From Sulfurovum sp. (lineage in GTDB: Bacteria > Campylobacterota > Campylobacteria > Campylobacterales > Sulfurovaceae): a DNA stretch of 39,644 bases. A model generated the notes under the pieces. The model saw only the letters and a list, made by a program, of their open reading frames with translations. It searched no databases and was not told the origin of the DNA. Position numbers and translations under genes: made by a program. Positions 18,602 through 28,055 of the stretch are shown piece after piece; the stretch's first letter is position 1, and every line of letters starts with the position of its first letter. The stretch spans positions 1-39,644 of the forward strand of contig JALWKQ010000151.1 in the NCBI GenBank assembly GCA_027081395.1, in the 5' to 3' direction.

Positions 18602-21178
18602 TTAGGAGATGTTAACGACAACTTCTCCGTTTTGTACATCAAAGACAACTTTGCTGCCTTCTTTGACCTTGTCCTCAAGGATAAGTTCTGCAAGTCTATC
18701 TTCGACTACATGGTCTATAGCTCTCTTTAAAGGTCTGGCACCATAGACCGGGTCATAACCAACTTCAGCGATGTAATCTTTCGCTGCATCGGTCAGGATC
18801 ACTTCGATATCACGCTCTTCAAGCTTCTTCTGAATCGTTCTGAACATAATATCAACGATCTTTCTTACCGCATCTTTATCCAATGGATTAAAGATCACAG
18901 TCTCATCGAGACGGTTGAGGAACTCAGGCTTGAAATAATTCTTGAGTTCATCCATGACCGCCACACGTCTGTCTTCAGGGTCTTTAAACTCCATGATCTT
19001 GTCTGACGCGATGTTACTTGTCAGAATGATGATGGTGTTCTTGAAGTCCACCGTCACCCCTTTGTTATCTGTCAGACGACCGTCATCAAGTACCTGAAGT
19101 AGTGTATTGAACACATCCGGGTGCGCCTTCTCGATCTCATCGAAAAGGATGACAGAGTACGGCTTTCTTCTGACCGCCTCGGTCAGCTGACCGCCCTCTT
19201 CGTACCCGACATATCCCGGAGGCGCACCTACGAGTCTGCTCGCCGCGTGTTTCTCCATATATTCACTCATATCGATACGGATCAGTGCCTTCTCTGTATC
19301 AAAGAGGAACTTCGCCAATGTCTTGGCAACCTGTGTCTTACCGACACCTGTAGGCCCAAGGAACATGAAGCTTCCTATCGGTCTGGTGGTATCACCAAGA
19401 CCTGCTTTGTTACGTTTGATGGCTCTTGCGATCGCCTTGATCGCATCATCCTGGTTGACAACCTCCTGCTTGAGGATCTCCTCTATCTTGAGGATCTTCT
19501 CTTTGTCGCTTTGGAGCATCTTGTTGACCGGGATACCTGTCCATCGGCTGACGATCGTTGCGATCATCTCTTCATCCACCGCATTTTTGAGCAGTGTACC
19601 CTCTTTGGTCATCTGATCCCATTTGGCTTCAAGCTGCTTGAGCTCTTCTTGAAGTTTCGGGATCTCTCCATATTCGATCTCTGCAGCCTTGTTGAAGTCA
19701 CCTTCACGCTTCGCTCTCTCTGCTTCAGTCTTGAGCGATTCGATCTTGCTTTTGATCTCAGCGATCTTTTCAAAGATCTCTTTTTCCTGTCTGAACTTCT
19801 CTTCAAGCTGTCTGCGTTTCTCTTCGAGATCTGCAAGCTCTTTTTCTATCTCTTCGATACGCTTCTTGTTCTTTTCGGTCTCCTCCATCTTGAGGGCCTC
19901 TTTTTCAACCTGAAGCTTCGAGATCTCACGCTTGATCTTGCTCAGTTCAGTCGGTTCACTCTCGATCTGCATCTTGAGCTCTGCCGCTGCTTCATCGATC
20001 AGGTCAATTGCCTTGTCCGGCAGATACCTGTCTGTAATGTATCTGTCAGAGAGCTTCGCAGCCGCCACCAGTGCACCATCAGTGATGATGACATTGTGGT
20101 GTGCCTCAAGTCTGTCTTTGATCCCTCTGAGGATCTGAAGTGCCTGATTGATATCGGGCTCATCGACTTTGACAGGCTGGAAACGTCTCTGAAGCGCCTG
20201 ATCCTTCTCAAAGTACTTTCTGTACTCTTTGAGTGTGGTTGCACCGATCGTATGGAGCTCACCACGTGCAAGTGCGGGCTTGAGGATGTTTGCCGCATCC
20301 ATACCGCCCTCTGTTGCACCGGCACCTACGATCGTATGGATCTCATCGATAAAGAGGATCACATTACCTGCCTCTTTGACTTCATCCACAACCGCCTTGA
20401 GTCTGTCTTCGAACTCACCTCTGTATTTCGCACCGGCAATCAGTCTGCTCATATCCAGAGAGATAACTCTCATATTCTGCAGGCTTGTCGGTACCTCTTT
20501 GTCAACGATACGCTGTGCAAGACCTTCAACGATCGCTGTTTTACCAGTTCCCGGTTCACCGATAAGGATCGGGTTGTTCTTGGTCTTTCTGATCAGGATC
20601 TGCATCACACGCTGGATCTCTTCATCACGGCCGATAACCGGATCGAGTTCGCCGTTGAGTGCTTTCTCGTTCAGATCGATACCATACTGGCTGAGTGCTT
20701 CAAGCGTCTCATCCGCACTCTGTGAGTCGATAGGCTTTCCGCCTCTGATCGATTCGAGTGTCTTCTTGAACTCCATGATATCGACATATTTGCCGATTGT
20801 ATCACGGATATAAGGTTCATTGGCGTTGGCTACAAGCCAGGTATCCACTGAGAGATACTTGTCGCCGTTTGCCGCCATGACACCTTCAGCATTCTGCAAA
20901 GAACGCACGAGATTCTGGGACATTTTGATCGTCTCTTTGGTGACTGTAGAGACTTTCGGCAGTTTATCCGCAAGACTCTTCGCCTCCAATTCAATCGCAA
21001 CTTTGTCGACATTCATTTTGTTCAGTACCTGGTTGAGTACCGAATTGCTGTTGGTCAGCAGTGCCCAGATAAGATGGATAGGCTCCACTTCCGGGTTTTT
21101 ATTGTGTAGTGCCAATGAGAGACCGGATTCTATCGTCTCCTGCATCTGATTGGTCAATTTTTCGAGTATGCTCATCAC
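18602..21178 (-). CDS. clpB: ATP-dependent chaperone ClpB
   Basis: Two AAA modules ([37 protein letters not shown]), ClpB middle coiled-coil. Confidence 0.97.
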   Translation of the reverse strand: MMSILEKLTNQMQETIESGLSLALHNKNPEVEPIHLIWALLTNSNSVLNQVLNKMNVDKVAIELEAKSLADKLPKVSTVTKETIKMSQNLVRSLQNAEGVMAANGDKYLSVDTWLVANANEPYIRDTIGKYVDIMEFKKTLESIRGGKPIDSQSADETLEALSQYGIDLNEKALNGELDPVIGRDEEIQRVMQILIRKTKNNPILIGEPGTGKTAIVEGLAQRIVDKEVPTSLQNMRVISLDMSRLIAGAKYRGEFEDRLKAVVDEVKEAGNVILFIDEIHTIVGAGATEGGMDAANILKPALARGELHTIGATTLKEYRKYFEKDQALQRRFQPVKVDEPDINQALQILRGIKDRLEAHHNVIITDGALVAAAKLSDRYITDRYLPDKAIDLIDEAAAELKMQIESEPTELSKIKREISKLQVEKEALKMEETEKNKKRIEEIEKELADLEEKRRQLEEKFRQEKEIFEKIAEIKSKIESLKTEAERAKREGDFNKAAEIEYGEIPKLQEELKQLEAKWDQMTKEGTLLKNAVDEEMIATIVSRWTGIPVNKMLQSDKEKILKIEEILKQEVVNQDDAIKAIARAIKRNKAGLGDTTRPIGSFMFLGPTGVGKTQVAKTLAKFLFDTEKALIRIDMSEYMEKHAASRLVGAPPGYVGYEEGGQLTEAVRRKPYSVILFDEIEKAHPDVFNTLLQVLDDGRLTDNKGVTVDFKNTIIILTSNIASDKIMEFKDPEDRRVAVMDELKNYFKPEFLNRLDETVIFNPLDKDAVRKIVDIMFRTIQKKLEERDIEVILTDAAKDYIAEVGYDPVYGARPLKRAIDHVVEDRLAELILEDKVKEGSKVVFDVQNGEVVVNIS

Positions 21179-21206
21179 TTCTCTCCTTTTTCTTTATGCT
21201 GACTGT

Positions 21207-21235
21207 ATTATACAACTTTAGTCACTCATTGTCAA
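21207..21235 (-). promoter_or_regulatory. Consensus sigma70 promoter of clpB (TTGACA-N17-TATAAT)
   Basis: Minus strand TTGACAATGAGTGACTAAAGTTGTATAAT upstream of the clpB start. Confidence 0.85.
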
Positions 21236-21236
21236 G
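21216..21236 (-). promoter_or_regulatory. HAIR-like (HspR) operator overlapping the clpB -35
   Basis: CTTGACA-N7-ACTAAAG versus HAIR consensus CTTGAGT-N7-ACTCAAG (5/7 and 6/7 matches). Confidence 0.5.
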
Positions 21237-21408
21237 TTTTTTAACAAAAAAATTAAAATAAACTTAAAAAAGCAACTAAAATCGATAAAAATAGCCATAA
21301 AACAGTGCCATTATAAGCCATTTGCGAAAAATAGTTTGCGACTTAAGTTCCATTTGGGCCAAACATCGGATTAAACATAGGTTTACCTATCTGCATTATA
21401 GTGAAAAA

Positions 21409-21568
21409 CCCAAATCTCTAAATAGTATTCTTTGAATTTGTGTTATGCTCGTATTTACAGGGTTTGCAGAAAAATTGAGTCGCACCCGTAGGTTCGGCGA
21501 TGGTTTTGTGCGAAGTCAGTGAATGCGATGATGACGCAAAGTCATGGATTTCTATTTCGAGATTTGGG
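21409..21568. repeat. 160-bp intergenic element bounded by 17-bp inverted repeats
   Basis: Left CCCAAATCTCTAAATAG (21409-21425), right CTATTTCGAGATTTGGG (21552-21568); third arm copy CCCAAATCTCGAAATAG at 14058-14074. Confidence 0.65.
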
Positions 21569-21631
21569 GAAAGCAACCTCTTAGAGGTTTTTCAATAAAA
21601 TTATAAACCAATTACGGAGATAGATACGATA

Positions 21632-22996
21632 ATGATTCAAAAAAGCAAAAAGATCATCATAGCAGGAGCGCTCTCTGCCTTTGCTGCTGCAGCACTGATG
21701 GGTACCTTCGCAGACGCAAAAGAGACCCACAGCAAATCCTCCAACGCCAAAGAGAAACTCGAAGCCTATATCAAGTTTACCCAGATCCTCAATGTGATCG
21801 AAAGCCAGTATGTCGATGATGTCAATACTTCGACACTTGTAGACAAAGCACTCAAAGGGCTGATGGCGAACCTCGATGCCCACTCGACCTTTATGGATAC
21901 CAAAGCCTACAAAGATCTGACGGTACAGACAAAAGGTGAGTTTGGCGGGCTGGGTATCTCCATAGGGATGAAAGACGGTGCGCTCACCGTCATCGCACCG
22001 CTTGACGGCACTCCGGCATACAAAGCGGGTGTCAAAGCGGGGGATATTATTCTCAAGATCGATGACAAAGCGACGATAGGAATGAATATCGACGAATCGG
22101 TCAAACTGATGCGCGGCAAGCCCGGCACACCTGTAACGCTTACTATAATAAGAAAAAATGAGCTCAAACCGCTCAAGATCAAGATCGTCAGAGACATCAT
22201 CAAGATCAAGTCGGTACACGCCAAGACGATCGATGACAATGTACTCTATCTGCATATCTCCTCTTTTGACCAGAAAGTAGTAGATGAAGTCAAAAAAGCG
22301 ATCCAGGCACACCCAAAAGCGAAGGGTATCGTCCTCGACCTGCGAAACAACCCGGGCGGACTCCTCGATCAGGCTGTAGGACTTGTCGATATGTTTGTGG
22401 ATAAAGGCGTGATCGTCTCACAAAAAGGCAAAGTAAAGAGTGAGAATATCGAGTATAAAGCCCACTCGGCAGATACAGACAAACATACGCCTGTCGTGAC
22501 ACTGGTCAACGGCGGAAGTGCGAGTGCCAGTGAGATCGTCTCCGGCGCACTTCAGGATTTCAATCGTTCTGTCGTGATCGGTGAAAAGACATTCGGCAAA
22601 GGCTCAGTGCAGGTCGTTATGCCTATAGGCAAAGATGAAGCGCTCAAGCTGACTGTCGCAAGATACTATTTGCCAAGCGGAAGAACGATCCAGAATGTCG
22701 GAGTTACACCCGATATCACCGTACATACCGGAAAGATCGATTTTGTCGAGGATCCGATACTACTCAAAGAGCGAGATCTCAAGAAACACCTCCAAAGCGA
22801 ACTTGAAAAGATAGACGGCAAAAAGAGCGAAAAACAAAAGAGTCTAAAAGGCAAAGAACACAATGCTACCGACAGCAACAGCACAAAAGTGGATGACACG
22901 GTCATCACCGAAGAGCAGCTCTACAAAGATGCACAGCTCAAAAGTGCAGTGGATGTCCTCAAGGCATTGATCATCACAAATAAAGGAAAGCAGTAA
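21632..22996 (+). CDS. ctpA: S41 family C-terminal processing peptidase
   Basis: PDZ region LGISIGMKDGALTVIAPLDGTPAYKAGVKAGDIILKID; VTLVNGGSASASEIVSGALQDFNRSVVIGEKTFGKGSVQ catalytic Ser/Lys. Confidence 0.92.
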   Translation: MIQKSKKIIIAGALSAFAAAALMGTFADAKETHSKSSNAKEKLEAYIKFTQILNVIESQYVDDVNTSTLVDKALKGLMANLDAHSTFMDTKAYKDLTVQTKGEFGGLGISIGMKDGALTVIAPLDGTPAYKAGVKAGDIILKIDDKATIGMNIDESVKLMRGKPGTPVTLTIIRKNELKPLKIKIVRDIIKIKSVHAKTIDDNVLYLHISSFDQKVVDEVKKAIQAHPKAKGIVLDLRNNPGGLLDQAVGLVDMFVDKGVIVSQKGKVKSENIEYKAHSADTDKHTPVVTLVNGGSASASEIVSGALQDFNRSVVIGEKTFGKGSVQVVMPIGKDEALKLTVARYYLPSGRTIQNVGVTPDITVHTGKIDFVEDPILLKERDLKKHLQSELEKIDGKKSEKQKSLKGKEHNATDSNSTKVDDTVITEEQLYKDAQLKSAVDVLKALIITNKGKQ

Positions 22997-22999
22997 GCA

Positions 23000-23713
23000 A
23001 TGGAAAAGAAATCTCTGGTTTATGAAGGAAAAGCGAAGAAGATCTGGTCAACAGAGGATGAAGGGCTCTATATCTCTGAGTTCAAAGATGACCTGACTGC
23101 TTTTAACGGCGAAAAGAAATCGAGTGAAGCGGGCAAAGGTGCGCTCAACAACAAGATCTCGACAGAACTCTTCAAATACCTCAATGAAAAAGGTATCCCT
23201 ACCCATTTTGTCGAAATGCTTGATGACAACCATATGCTTCACAAAAAGGCCGATGTCATTTTGATCGAAGTGATCGTCCGCAATATCGCCACAGGAAGTC
23301 TCAGTAGAAATCTCGGTATCGAAGACGGCAAGCCCCTCCCCTTTACACTCGTAGAGTTCGACTACAAAAACGATGAACTGGGCGATCCCAAACTCAATGA
23401 CCAGCACTGTCTGATCCTTGAACTGGTCAAAGATGAAGCCGAACTTGACTATATCCGCTATATGGCAAGGAAGATCAACGAACTTCTCAAAGCTTTCTAT
23501 GCCCAGCGCGGCTTGACACTGGTAGATTTCAAACTCGAGTTCGGACGTGATATCAATGATAATATCATCCTTATCGATGAACTTAGCCCAGACAACTTCA
23601 GACTCTGGGATAGCGAAAGCGGTGAGAGTATGGATAAAGACCGTTTCAGAAAGGGTCTTGGCGGGCTCAAGGTAGCCTATGAAGAGGTCTTAAACAGAAT
23701 ACTCGGCAAATAG
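23000..23713 (+). CDS. purC: Phosphoribosylaminoimidazole-succinocarboxamide synthase
   Basis: [38 protein letters not shown]. Confidence 0.95.
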   Translation: MEKKSLVYEGKAKKIWSTEDEGLYISEFKDDLTAFNGEKKSSEAGKGALNNKISTELFKYLNEKGIPTHFVEMLDDNHMLHKKADVILIEVIVRNIATGSLSRNLGIEDGKPLPFTLVEFDYKNDELGDPKLNDQHCLILELVKDEAELDYIRYMARKINELLKAFYAQRGLTLVDFKLEFGRDINDNIILIDELSPDNFRLWDSESGESMDKDRFRKGLGGLKVAYEEVLNRILGK

Positions 23714-23760
23714 GCAATAGCGAAACATACTAAACAATATCAAACTACAGGGAGTAACCA

Positions 23761-24000
23761 ATGACAGCAATTGTAAATGTATTTTTAAAAGAGGGTGTGC
23801 TTGATCCTCAGGGAAAAGCGGCACACCATGCACTCGATTCACTCGGCTTTGAAGGGGTAAAAGATGTCCGTATCGGAAAACAGATCGTGATCGAACTCGA
23901 TACTGATGACAGATCCAAGGCAGAGGCGGAAGTCAAGGAGATGTGTGAGACACTCCTTGCCAATACAGTCATTGAAGATTATACAATAGAGATACACTAA
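23761..24000 (+). CDS. purS: Phosphoribosylformylglycinamidine synthase subunit PurS
   Basis: 79 aa, VNVFLKEGVLDPQGKAAHHALDSLGFEGVKDVRIGKQ. Confidence 0.95.
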   Translation: MTAIVNVFLKEGVLDPQGKAAHHALDSLGFEGVKDVRIGKQIVIELDTDDRSKAEAEVKEMCETLLANTVIEDYTIEIH

Positions 24001-24001
24001 G

Positions 24002-24685
24002 ATGCAAAAGTCACTTAAAGTAGCCGTATTAAGATTTCCGGGTACAAACTGTGAGTTTGATACCCAGTATGCATTTGAGAAGTTGGGACATGAGACAGTA
24101 CTTGTCTGGCATGAAAACAAGTCACTCCCTGAAGATATAGACCTGGTTGTGGTACCTGGAGGATTCTCTTATGGGGACTACCTCCGCTCAGGTGCTATTG
24201 CGCGCTTTTCTCCAGTCATGGAAGCGGTCAAAGCCTATGCTGGGCAAGGCGGGAATGTACTGGGGATCTGCAACGGTTTCCAGATCCTGACAGAAGCCGG
24301 TCTGCTGCCTGGAGCACTGAAACGCAACAACAACCTTCACTTTATCTCAAAACACCAGACACTCAAAGTGGTCAACAATGACAATGCTTTTTTGAACCGG
24401 TGCGAAAAGGATGAAGTGCTCAATATCCCTATCGCACATGCAGACGGGAACTACTATATCGATGATGAGGGGCTCGCCGAACTTGAAGCAAACGGACAGG
24501 TACTCCTGCGCTACTGTGATGCGGAAGGCAACCCTGTCGTGGTCAACGGATCGGTCACCTCAATTGCTGGCGTCTGCAATGCCAAAAAGAATGTATTTGG
24601 TCTGATGCCCCACCCCGAACGTGCGCTCGAAGCGATCCTCGGCAGCGAGGATGGGGTCAAAATGCTCAAAGGCTTTGAAGCCTGA
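24002..24685 (+). CDS. purQ: Phosphoribosylformylglycinamidine synthase subunit PurQ
   Basis: VAVLRFPGTNCEFDTQYAFEKLG..VLGICNGFQILTEAGLLPGAL..MPHPERA. Confidence 0.95.
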   Translation: MQKSLKVAVLRFPGTNCEFDTQYAFEKLGHETVLVWHENKSLPEDIDLVVVPGGFSYGDYLRSGAIARFSPVMEAVKAYAGQGGNVLGICNGFQILTEAGLLPGALKRNNNLHFISKHQTLKVVNNDNAFLNRCEKDEVLNIPIAHADGNYYIDDEGLAELEANGQVLLRYCDAEGNPVVVNGSVTSIAGVCNAKKNVFGLMPHPERALEAILGSEDGVKMLKGFEA

Positions 24686-25749
24686 TGAGGGATCTGCGCT
24701 CCATCATACTCTTCTGGGCAGTGATCTTTCCCGCCCTGCTCTGGAGCCAGACAGAGGTCAGCTACAGCTATCTGCCCAAGAAGGTCTATGAGAATCAAGT
24801 CTTTCCTCTCACTCTCATCTCTACAGCAGCAGAGAGCAACGATACAGTCCGTTCTTTACACTTTGACACTTCAAGTGCCCAAAAACCTCTTTTTGACAAC
24901 CCTCTTGTGGTCAAAAACGGCAATGATATCTTCTATACCTTCTATTTCAAAGCCCCTGCACTCAAAAGCGGCAAAACGCATATCCAGATTCCAAGACTCT
25001 TTATCCGTACAGATCTGAGTCAACACAGTCTTGATCCTATGGCGATCCCCATCCGTTCCCTCGACTCGCTCCATCCCCCAAAAGATTTCTCGAATGTACT
25101 TGCCGCTTCCATGCGTATCAAAAACTATCAGGTCTCCAACTATGATGCCCAAAATCATCTGGTGACGATCTCGCTGGAGGCATATGAGGCGAATCTCGAG
25201 GATATCAAGGCACCTGAGGCGATACAGAGCGGAATAGAGGATCTTCTCAGGGATCATGCGAAAGTAACAGGTGATTTTTATGTGGTGCTTCCCCGCGCGC
25301 AAAAGCAGTTTGGCTTCAGCTACTACGATACGGTCAAACGACGTTTTATCCCCCTGCGTATCAAAGTCGAGCTTGCCAATGCTTCTGTAACCACCCAGTC
25401 CGATCTCAATCCAAAAGTCGATGCCTTTGCACGTCTGAAACGCTACAGCCTGATCGCACTCTCACTCTTTTTTATGCTGATGTTTCTCTGGAAAAGAGAC
25501 TTCTTCTATCTGGTGCTTGGGGTTATCTCTCTGATCACCCTGATGACCTTCTACATCCCGCACAAAAAGATATGTGTCAAACAGGGTGCACCGCTCTATA
25601 TCTTGCCCACGCAGACCAGTACGGTCAGTACCCATGTGGCGGACAGGTTTACGACAATGCTGCTTGGTGAGCGCGGCGAATTTAAAAAGATCGAACTCAA
25701 ACAAGGAGTGATAGGATGGATCAAAGATGAAGACATCTGTAAACGATAG
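24685..25749 (+). CDS. Secreted/membrane protein with BatD-like N-terminus and SH3-like C-terminus
   Basis: Signal-like start, beta-rich region, TM RYSLIALSLFFMLMFLW, C-terminal ICVKQGAPLYILPTQTSTVST..IELKQGVIGWIKDEDI. Confidence 0.55.
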   Translation: MRDLRSIILFWAVIFPALLWSQTEVSYSYLPKKVYENQVFPLTLISTAAESNDTVRSLHFDTSSAQKPLFDNPLVVKNGNDIFYTFYFKAPALKSGKTHIQIPRLFIRTDLSQHSLDPMAIPIRSLDSLHPPKDFSNVLAASMRIKNYQVSNYDAQNHLVTISLEAYEANLEDIKAPEAIQSGIEDLLRDHAKVTGDFYVVLPRAQKQFGFSYYDTVKRRFIPLRIKVELANASVTTQSDLNPKVDAFARLKRYSLIALSLFFMLMFLWKRDFFYLVLGVISLITLMTFYIPHKKICVKQGAPLYILPTQTSTVSTHVADRFTTMLLGERGEFKKIELKQGVIGWIKDEDICKR

Positions 25750-26461
25750 ACCAACCCTTTGGGAGCGCATCCGTTTCTACTGGGGAGCCTTTGTGATCTC
25801 TGCTGTGGTTGCGGGGATTATGATCCCCGGGATCATGCTCTTTCCCAAAAAGAAGGGGATCATCATGCACAAGCTCAACAGGGTGATCCTCAAACTCATC
25901 GGCGCCAAAGTCGAATCGACCGGAGAACTCGATCCGGAGGCGGATATGGTCATTATGAACCATCAGGGGATCATCGATATCATTGCAATGGAAGCACTGC
26001 AGACACAGCATCTGCGATGGGCAGCAAAAAAGGAGCTCTTCGATGCGACATGGTTTGGCAACCTGCTCAAGTATGGAGAGATGATCTCTCTCGATCGCGG
26101 AAGCAAAGCCGCCCTTGTCTCACTGCTCAAAAGTGTCAAAGAGTCCCGTAACAAACTGGGGCGTGCCGTAGCGATCTTTCCCGAAGGGACACGTGCCAAA
26201 GACCAGGAGCTTCTGCCGTTCAAGGCTGGTACCAAGATCGTCGCCGAAAAACTCGGACTCAAAGTGCAGCCCGTCGTCATCACCGGCAGCAAATGGGTAC
26301 TCAATGAGCACAACAAAACAGCACATAACGGTACGGTACACTACACCTTTCTGCCTACCATAGATGTAACTGGGGCCGATGATGACTGGTTCGACAAAGT
26401 CAGAGATGAGATGCAGCAGGTCATTGACCAAGAGGCTGCCACGCATCAGCGCAACCGCTAA
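25727..26461 (+). CDS. plsC: 1-acyl-sn-glycerol-3-phosphate acyltransferase
   Basis: VIMNHQGIIDIIAMEAL (NHxxxxD), FPEGTRAKDQELLPFKAGT. Confidence 0.92.
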   Translation: MKTSVNDRPTLWERIRFYWGAFVISAVVAGIMIPGIMLFPKKKGIIMHKLNRVILKLIGAKVESTGELDPEADMVIMNHQGIIDIIAMEALQTQHLRWAAKKELFDATWFGNLLKYGEMISLDRGSKAALVSLLKSVKESRNKLGRAVAIFPEGTRAKDQELLPFKAGTKIVAEKLGLKVQPVVITGSKWVLNEHNKTAHNGTVHYTFLPTIDVTGADDDWFDKVRDEMQQVIDQEAATHQRNR

Positions 26462-26480
26462 ACTAAAAACAGGAACAACA

Positions 26481-26741
26481 TTGTCTACACTGCAAGAAGA
26501 GATCAAAAAACACATCAAGATACTGGTGCATCCACTCAAAGAAGAGGAAGCACTCAAACTCGCACTCAAAGCGAAACTCACCAAAAAAGAGTTCAAACTG
26601 CTCAATGCCTGGGCAATGCAGAGTGATCTCGATACACTGCGCCAAAAGCTCAAACTCGATGATGCACGCTATGAGGAGCTCTCCGGGAAACTGATCAAAA
26701 AACTTAATCAGGAGAAGGTCAAACAAGCCATTTGTGACTAA
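26481..26741 (+). CDS. Small hypothetical helical protein
   Basis: TTG-start ORF LSTLQEEIKKHIKILVHPLKEEEALKLALKAKLTKKEFKLLNAW..; track start at 26379 overlaps plsC. Confidence 0.55.
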   Translation: MSTLQEEIKKHIKILVHPLKEEEALKLALKAKLTKKEFKLLNAWAMQSDLDTLRQKLKLDDARYEELSGKLIKKLNQEKVKQAICD

Positions 26742-26803
26742 AGTCCTATTTTGCCTCTTCAACACTGTGCTATAATGCAATAGATTAAAATGAAGGGGGA
26801 AAC

Positions 26804-27043
26804 ATGACGCTTGAGAGTCTCTACAGGTATTGTTAATTACAACTCGCAAAAGAGAGCAAACTCCCGCTGCATGCGGCAGCCTATGGTATCGTCATCGCTT
26901 CAGTTTCCAACTCCCTGGTCAAATTGGCGATCATCTTTTATCTTGCAGGCAGAAAGCTCGGGCTTAAAATGGCACTCTATTTTACCGTGACACTCGGGCT
27001 GATGTTTGCAGGATTTTATCTCAACAAAGCACTACTCTTTTAA
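26804..27043 (+). pseudogene. Decayed MgtC/DUF4010-type membrane protein: 10-codon N-terminus, in-frame TAA, then a DUF4010-like C-terminus
   Basis: One frame reads MTLESLYRYC*LQLAKESKLPLHAAAYGIVIASVSNSLVKLAIIFYLAGRKLGLKMALYFTVTLGLMFAGFYLNKALLF*; RBS and TATAAT retained upstream. Confidence 0.6.
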
Positions 27044-27051
27044 AGGAATAT

Positions 27052-27654
27052 ATGATGCCAAAATCACACAAGATCATCTATGCGCTCTATGTCGTTGTCT
27101 GGATACTCTCCGCGATCAATCCGAAGTACCCTCAGGACTGGCTGCTTGAGAATGTGCTGGTATTCATCTTCTTTCCGACAGTCGTCTGGCTCGATCTACG
27201 ATACAGGTTTACTGATCTGAGTCTGATCCTGCTGCTTATTTTCGCCTCGCTGCACTCTCTTGGTGCGCACTACACCTATGCCGAAATGGAGTATTTCAAA
27301 CCCATAATGCAGTTTTTCGGTCTGGAGCGCAATCATTTCGACCGGGTTGTGCACTTTCTCTTCGGTCTTTTGACCTTCAGGATCATCTTTGAGCTCATCA
27401 CACCCAAGGTCAAAAGCTGGGGTGCGGCACTCTTCTTTACCTTTATGACCATTGCGGGTATCTCGGCGATCTACGAGCTGATCGAGTGGGGAGCGGCTGT
27501 GATCCTGCATCCTGATCTGGGCATGGCATTTCTCGGTACACAGGGAGATATCTGGGATGCACACAAGGATATGCTGATGGCAAAGATCGGTGCGGCGATC
27601 AACCTGCTCCTTTATCCCTATTACAAACGTTTCTTTCTACGCTTACAGGAGTGA
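27052..27654 (+). CDS. DUF2238/YjdF-type membrane protein
   Basis: LGAHYTYAEM..LERNHFDRVVHFLFGLL..SAIYELIEWGAAVI..FLGTQGDIWDAHKDM. Confidence 0.85.
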   Translation: MMPKSHKIIYALYVVVWILSAINPKYPQDWLLENVLVFIFFPTVVWLDLRYRFTDLSLILLLIFASLHSLGAHYTYAEMEYFKPIMQFFGLERNHFDRVVHFLFGLLTFRIIFELITPKVKSWGAALFFTFMTIAGISAIYELIEWGAAVILHPDLGMAFLGTQGDIWDAHKDMLMAKIGAAINLLLYPYYKRFFLRLQE

Positions 27655-27655
27655 G

Positions 27656-27973
27656 CTACCGTATCTGGCACATGACCAGTGGAGCGAGCTTCTCCCCTTC
27701 TGGCTTGAGTATCTCCAGATAGGCATTTAAAAGCTTAGAGGGGCTCTCCACAAGAGAATAGTCCACCCATTTCCCCTCTTTTTTGGCATCCACTACCCCC
27801 GCTTCTTTGAGCTGCTTGAGATGTCTGGAGACCAGAGGCTGAGACAGCTTCAATGTATCGCATACCTCGCAGACACATACCGTCCCCTCACGCTGGATCA
27901 ATGCCGTTATCTGCATTCTGTTGATGTCACTCATTGCCTTGGAGAGACGCAGTGCTTCTTCAAACTCTTCCAT
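27656..27973 (-). CDS. ArsR/SmtB family transcriptional regulator
   Basis: RMQITALIQREGTVCVCEVCDTLKLSQPLVSRHLKQLKEAGVVDAKKEGKWVDYSL. Confidence 0.92.
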   Translation of the reverse strand: MEEFEEALRLSKAMSDINRMQITALIQREGTVCVCEVCDTLKLSQPLVSRHLKQLKEAGVVDAKKEGKWVDYSLVESPSKLLNAYLEILKPEGEKLAPLVMCQIR

Positions 27974-27996
27974 ATTTCAGCTCCTTTAAAGCGGCA

Positions 27997-28026
27997 GTAT
28001 CATATAACTGTATTGTTATATGATAC
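27997..28026. promoter_or_regulatory. Perfect 12-6-12 palindrome, probable ArsR-family operator
   Basis: GTATCATATAAC-TGTATT-GTTATATGATAC in the divergent intergenic region. Confidence 0.8.
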
Positions 28027-28055
28027 ACTATTTATATTGAAAGGCAGCAGCGAAA

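Noticed and set aside
19121-20725. 534-aa plus-strand ORF opposite clpB
   Set aside because: It is antisense to an unambiguous ClpB gene and its protein shows no recognisable domain; long antisense ORFs are a by-product of the codon usage here.
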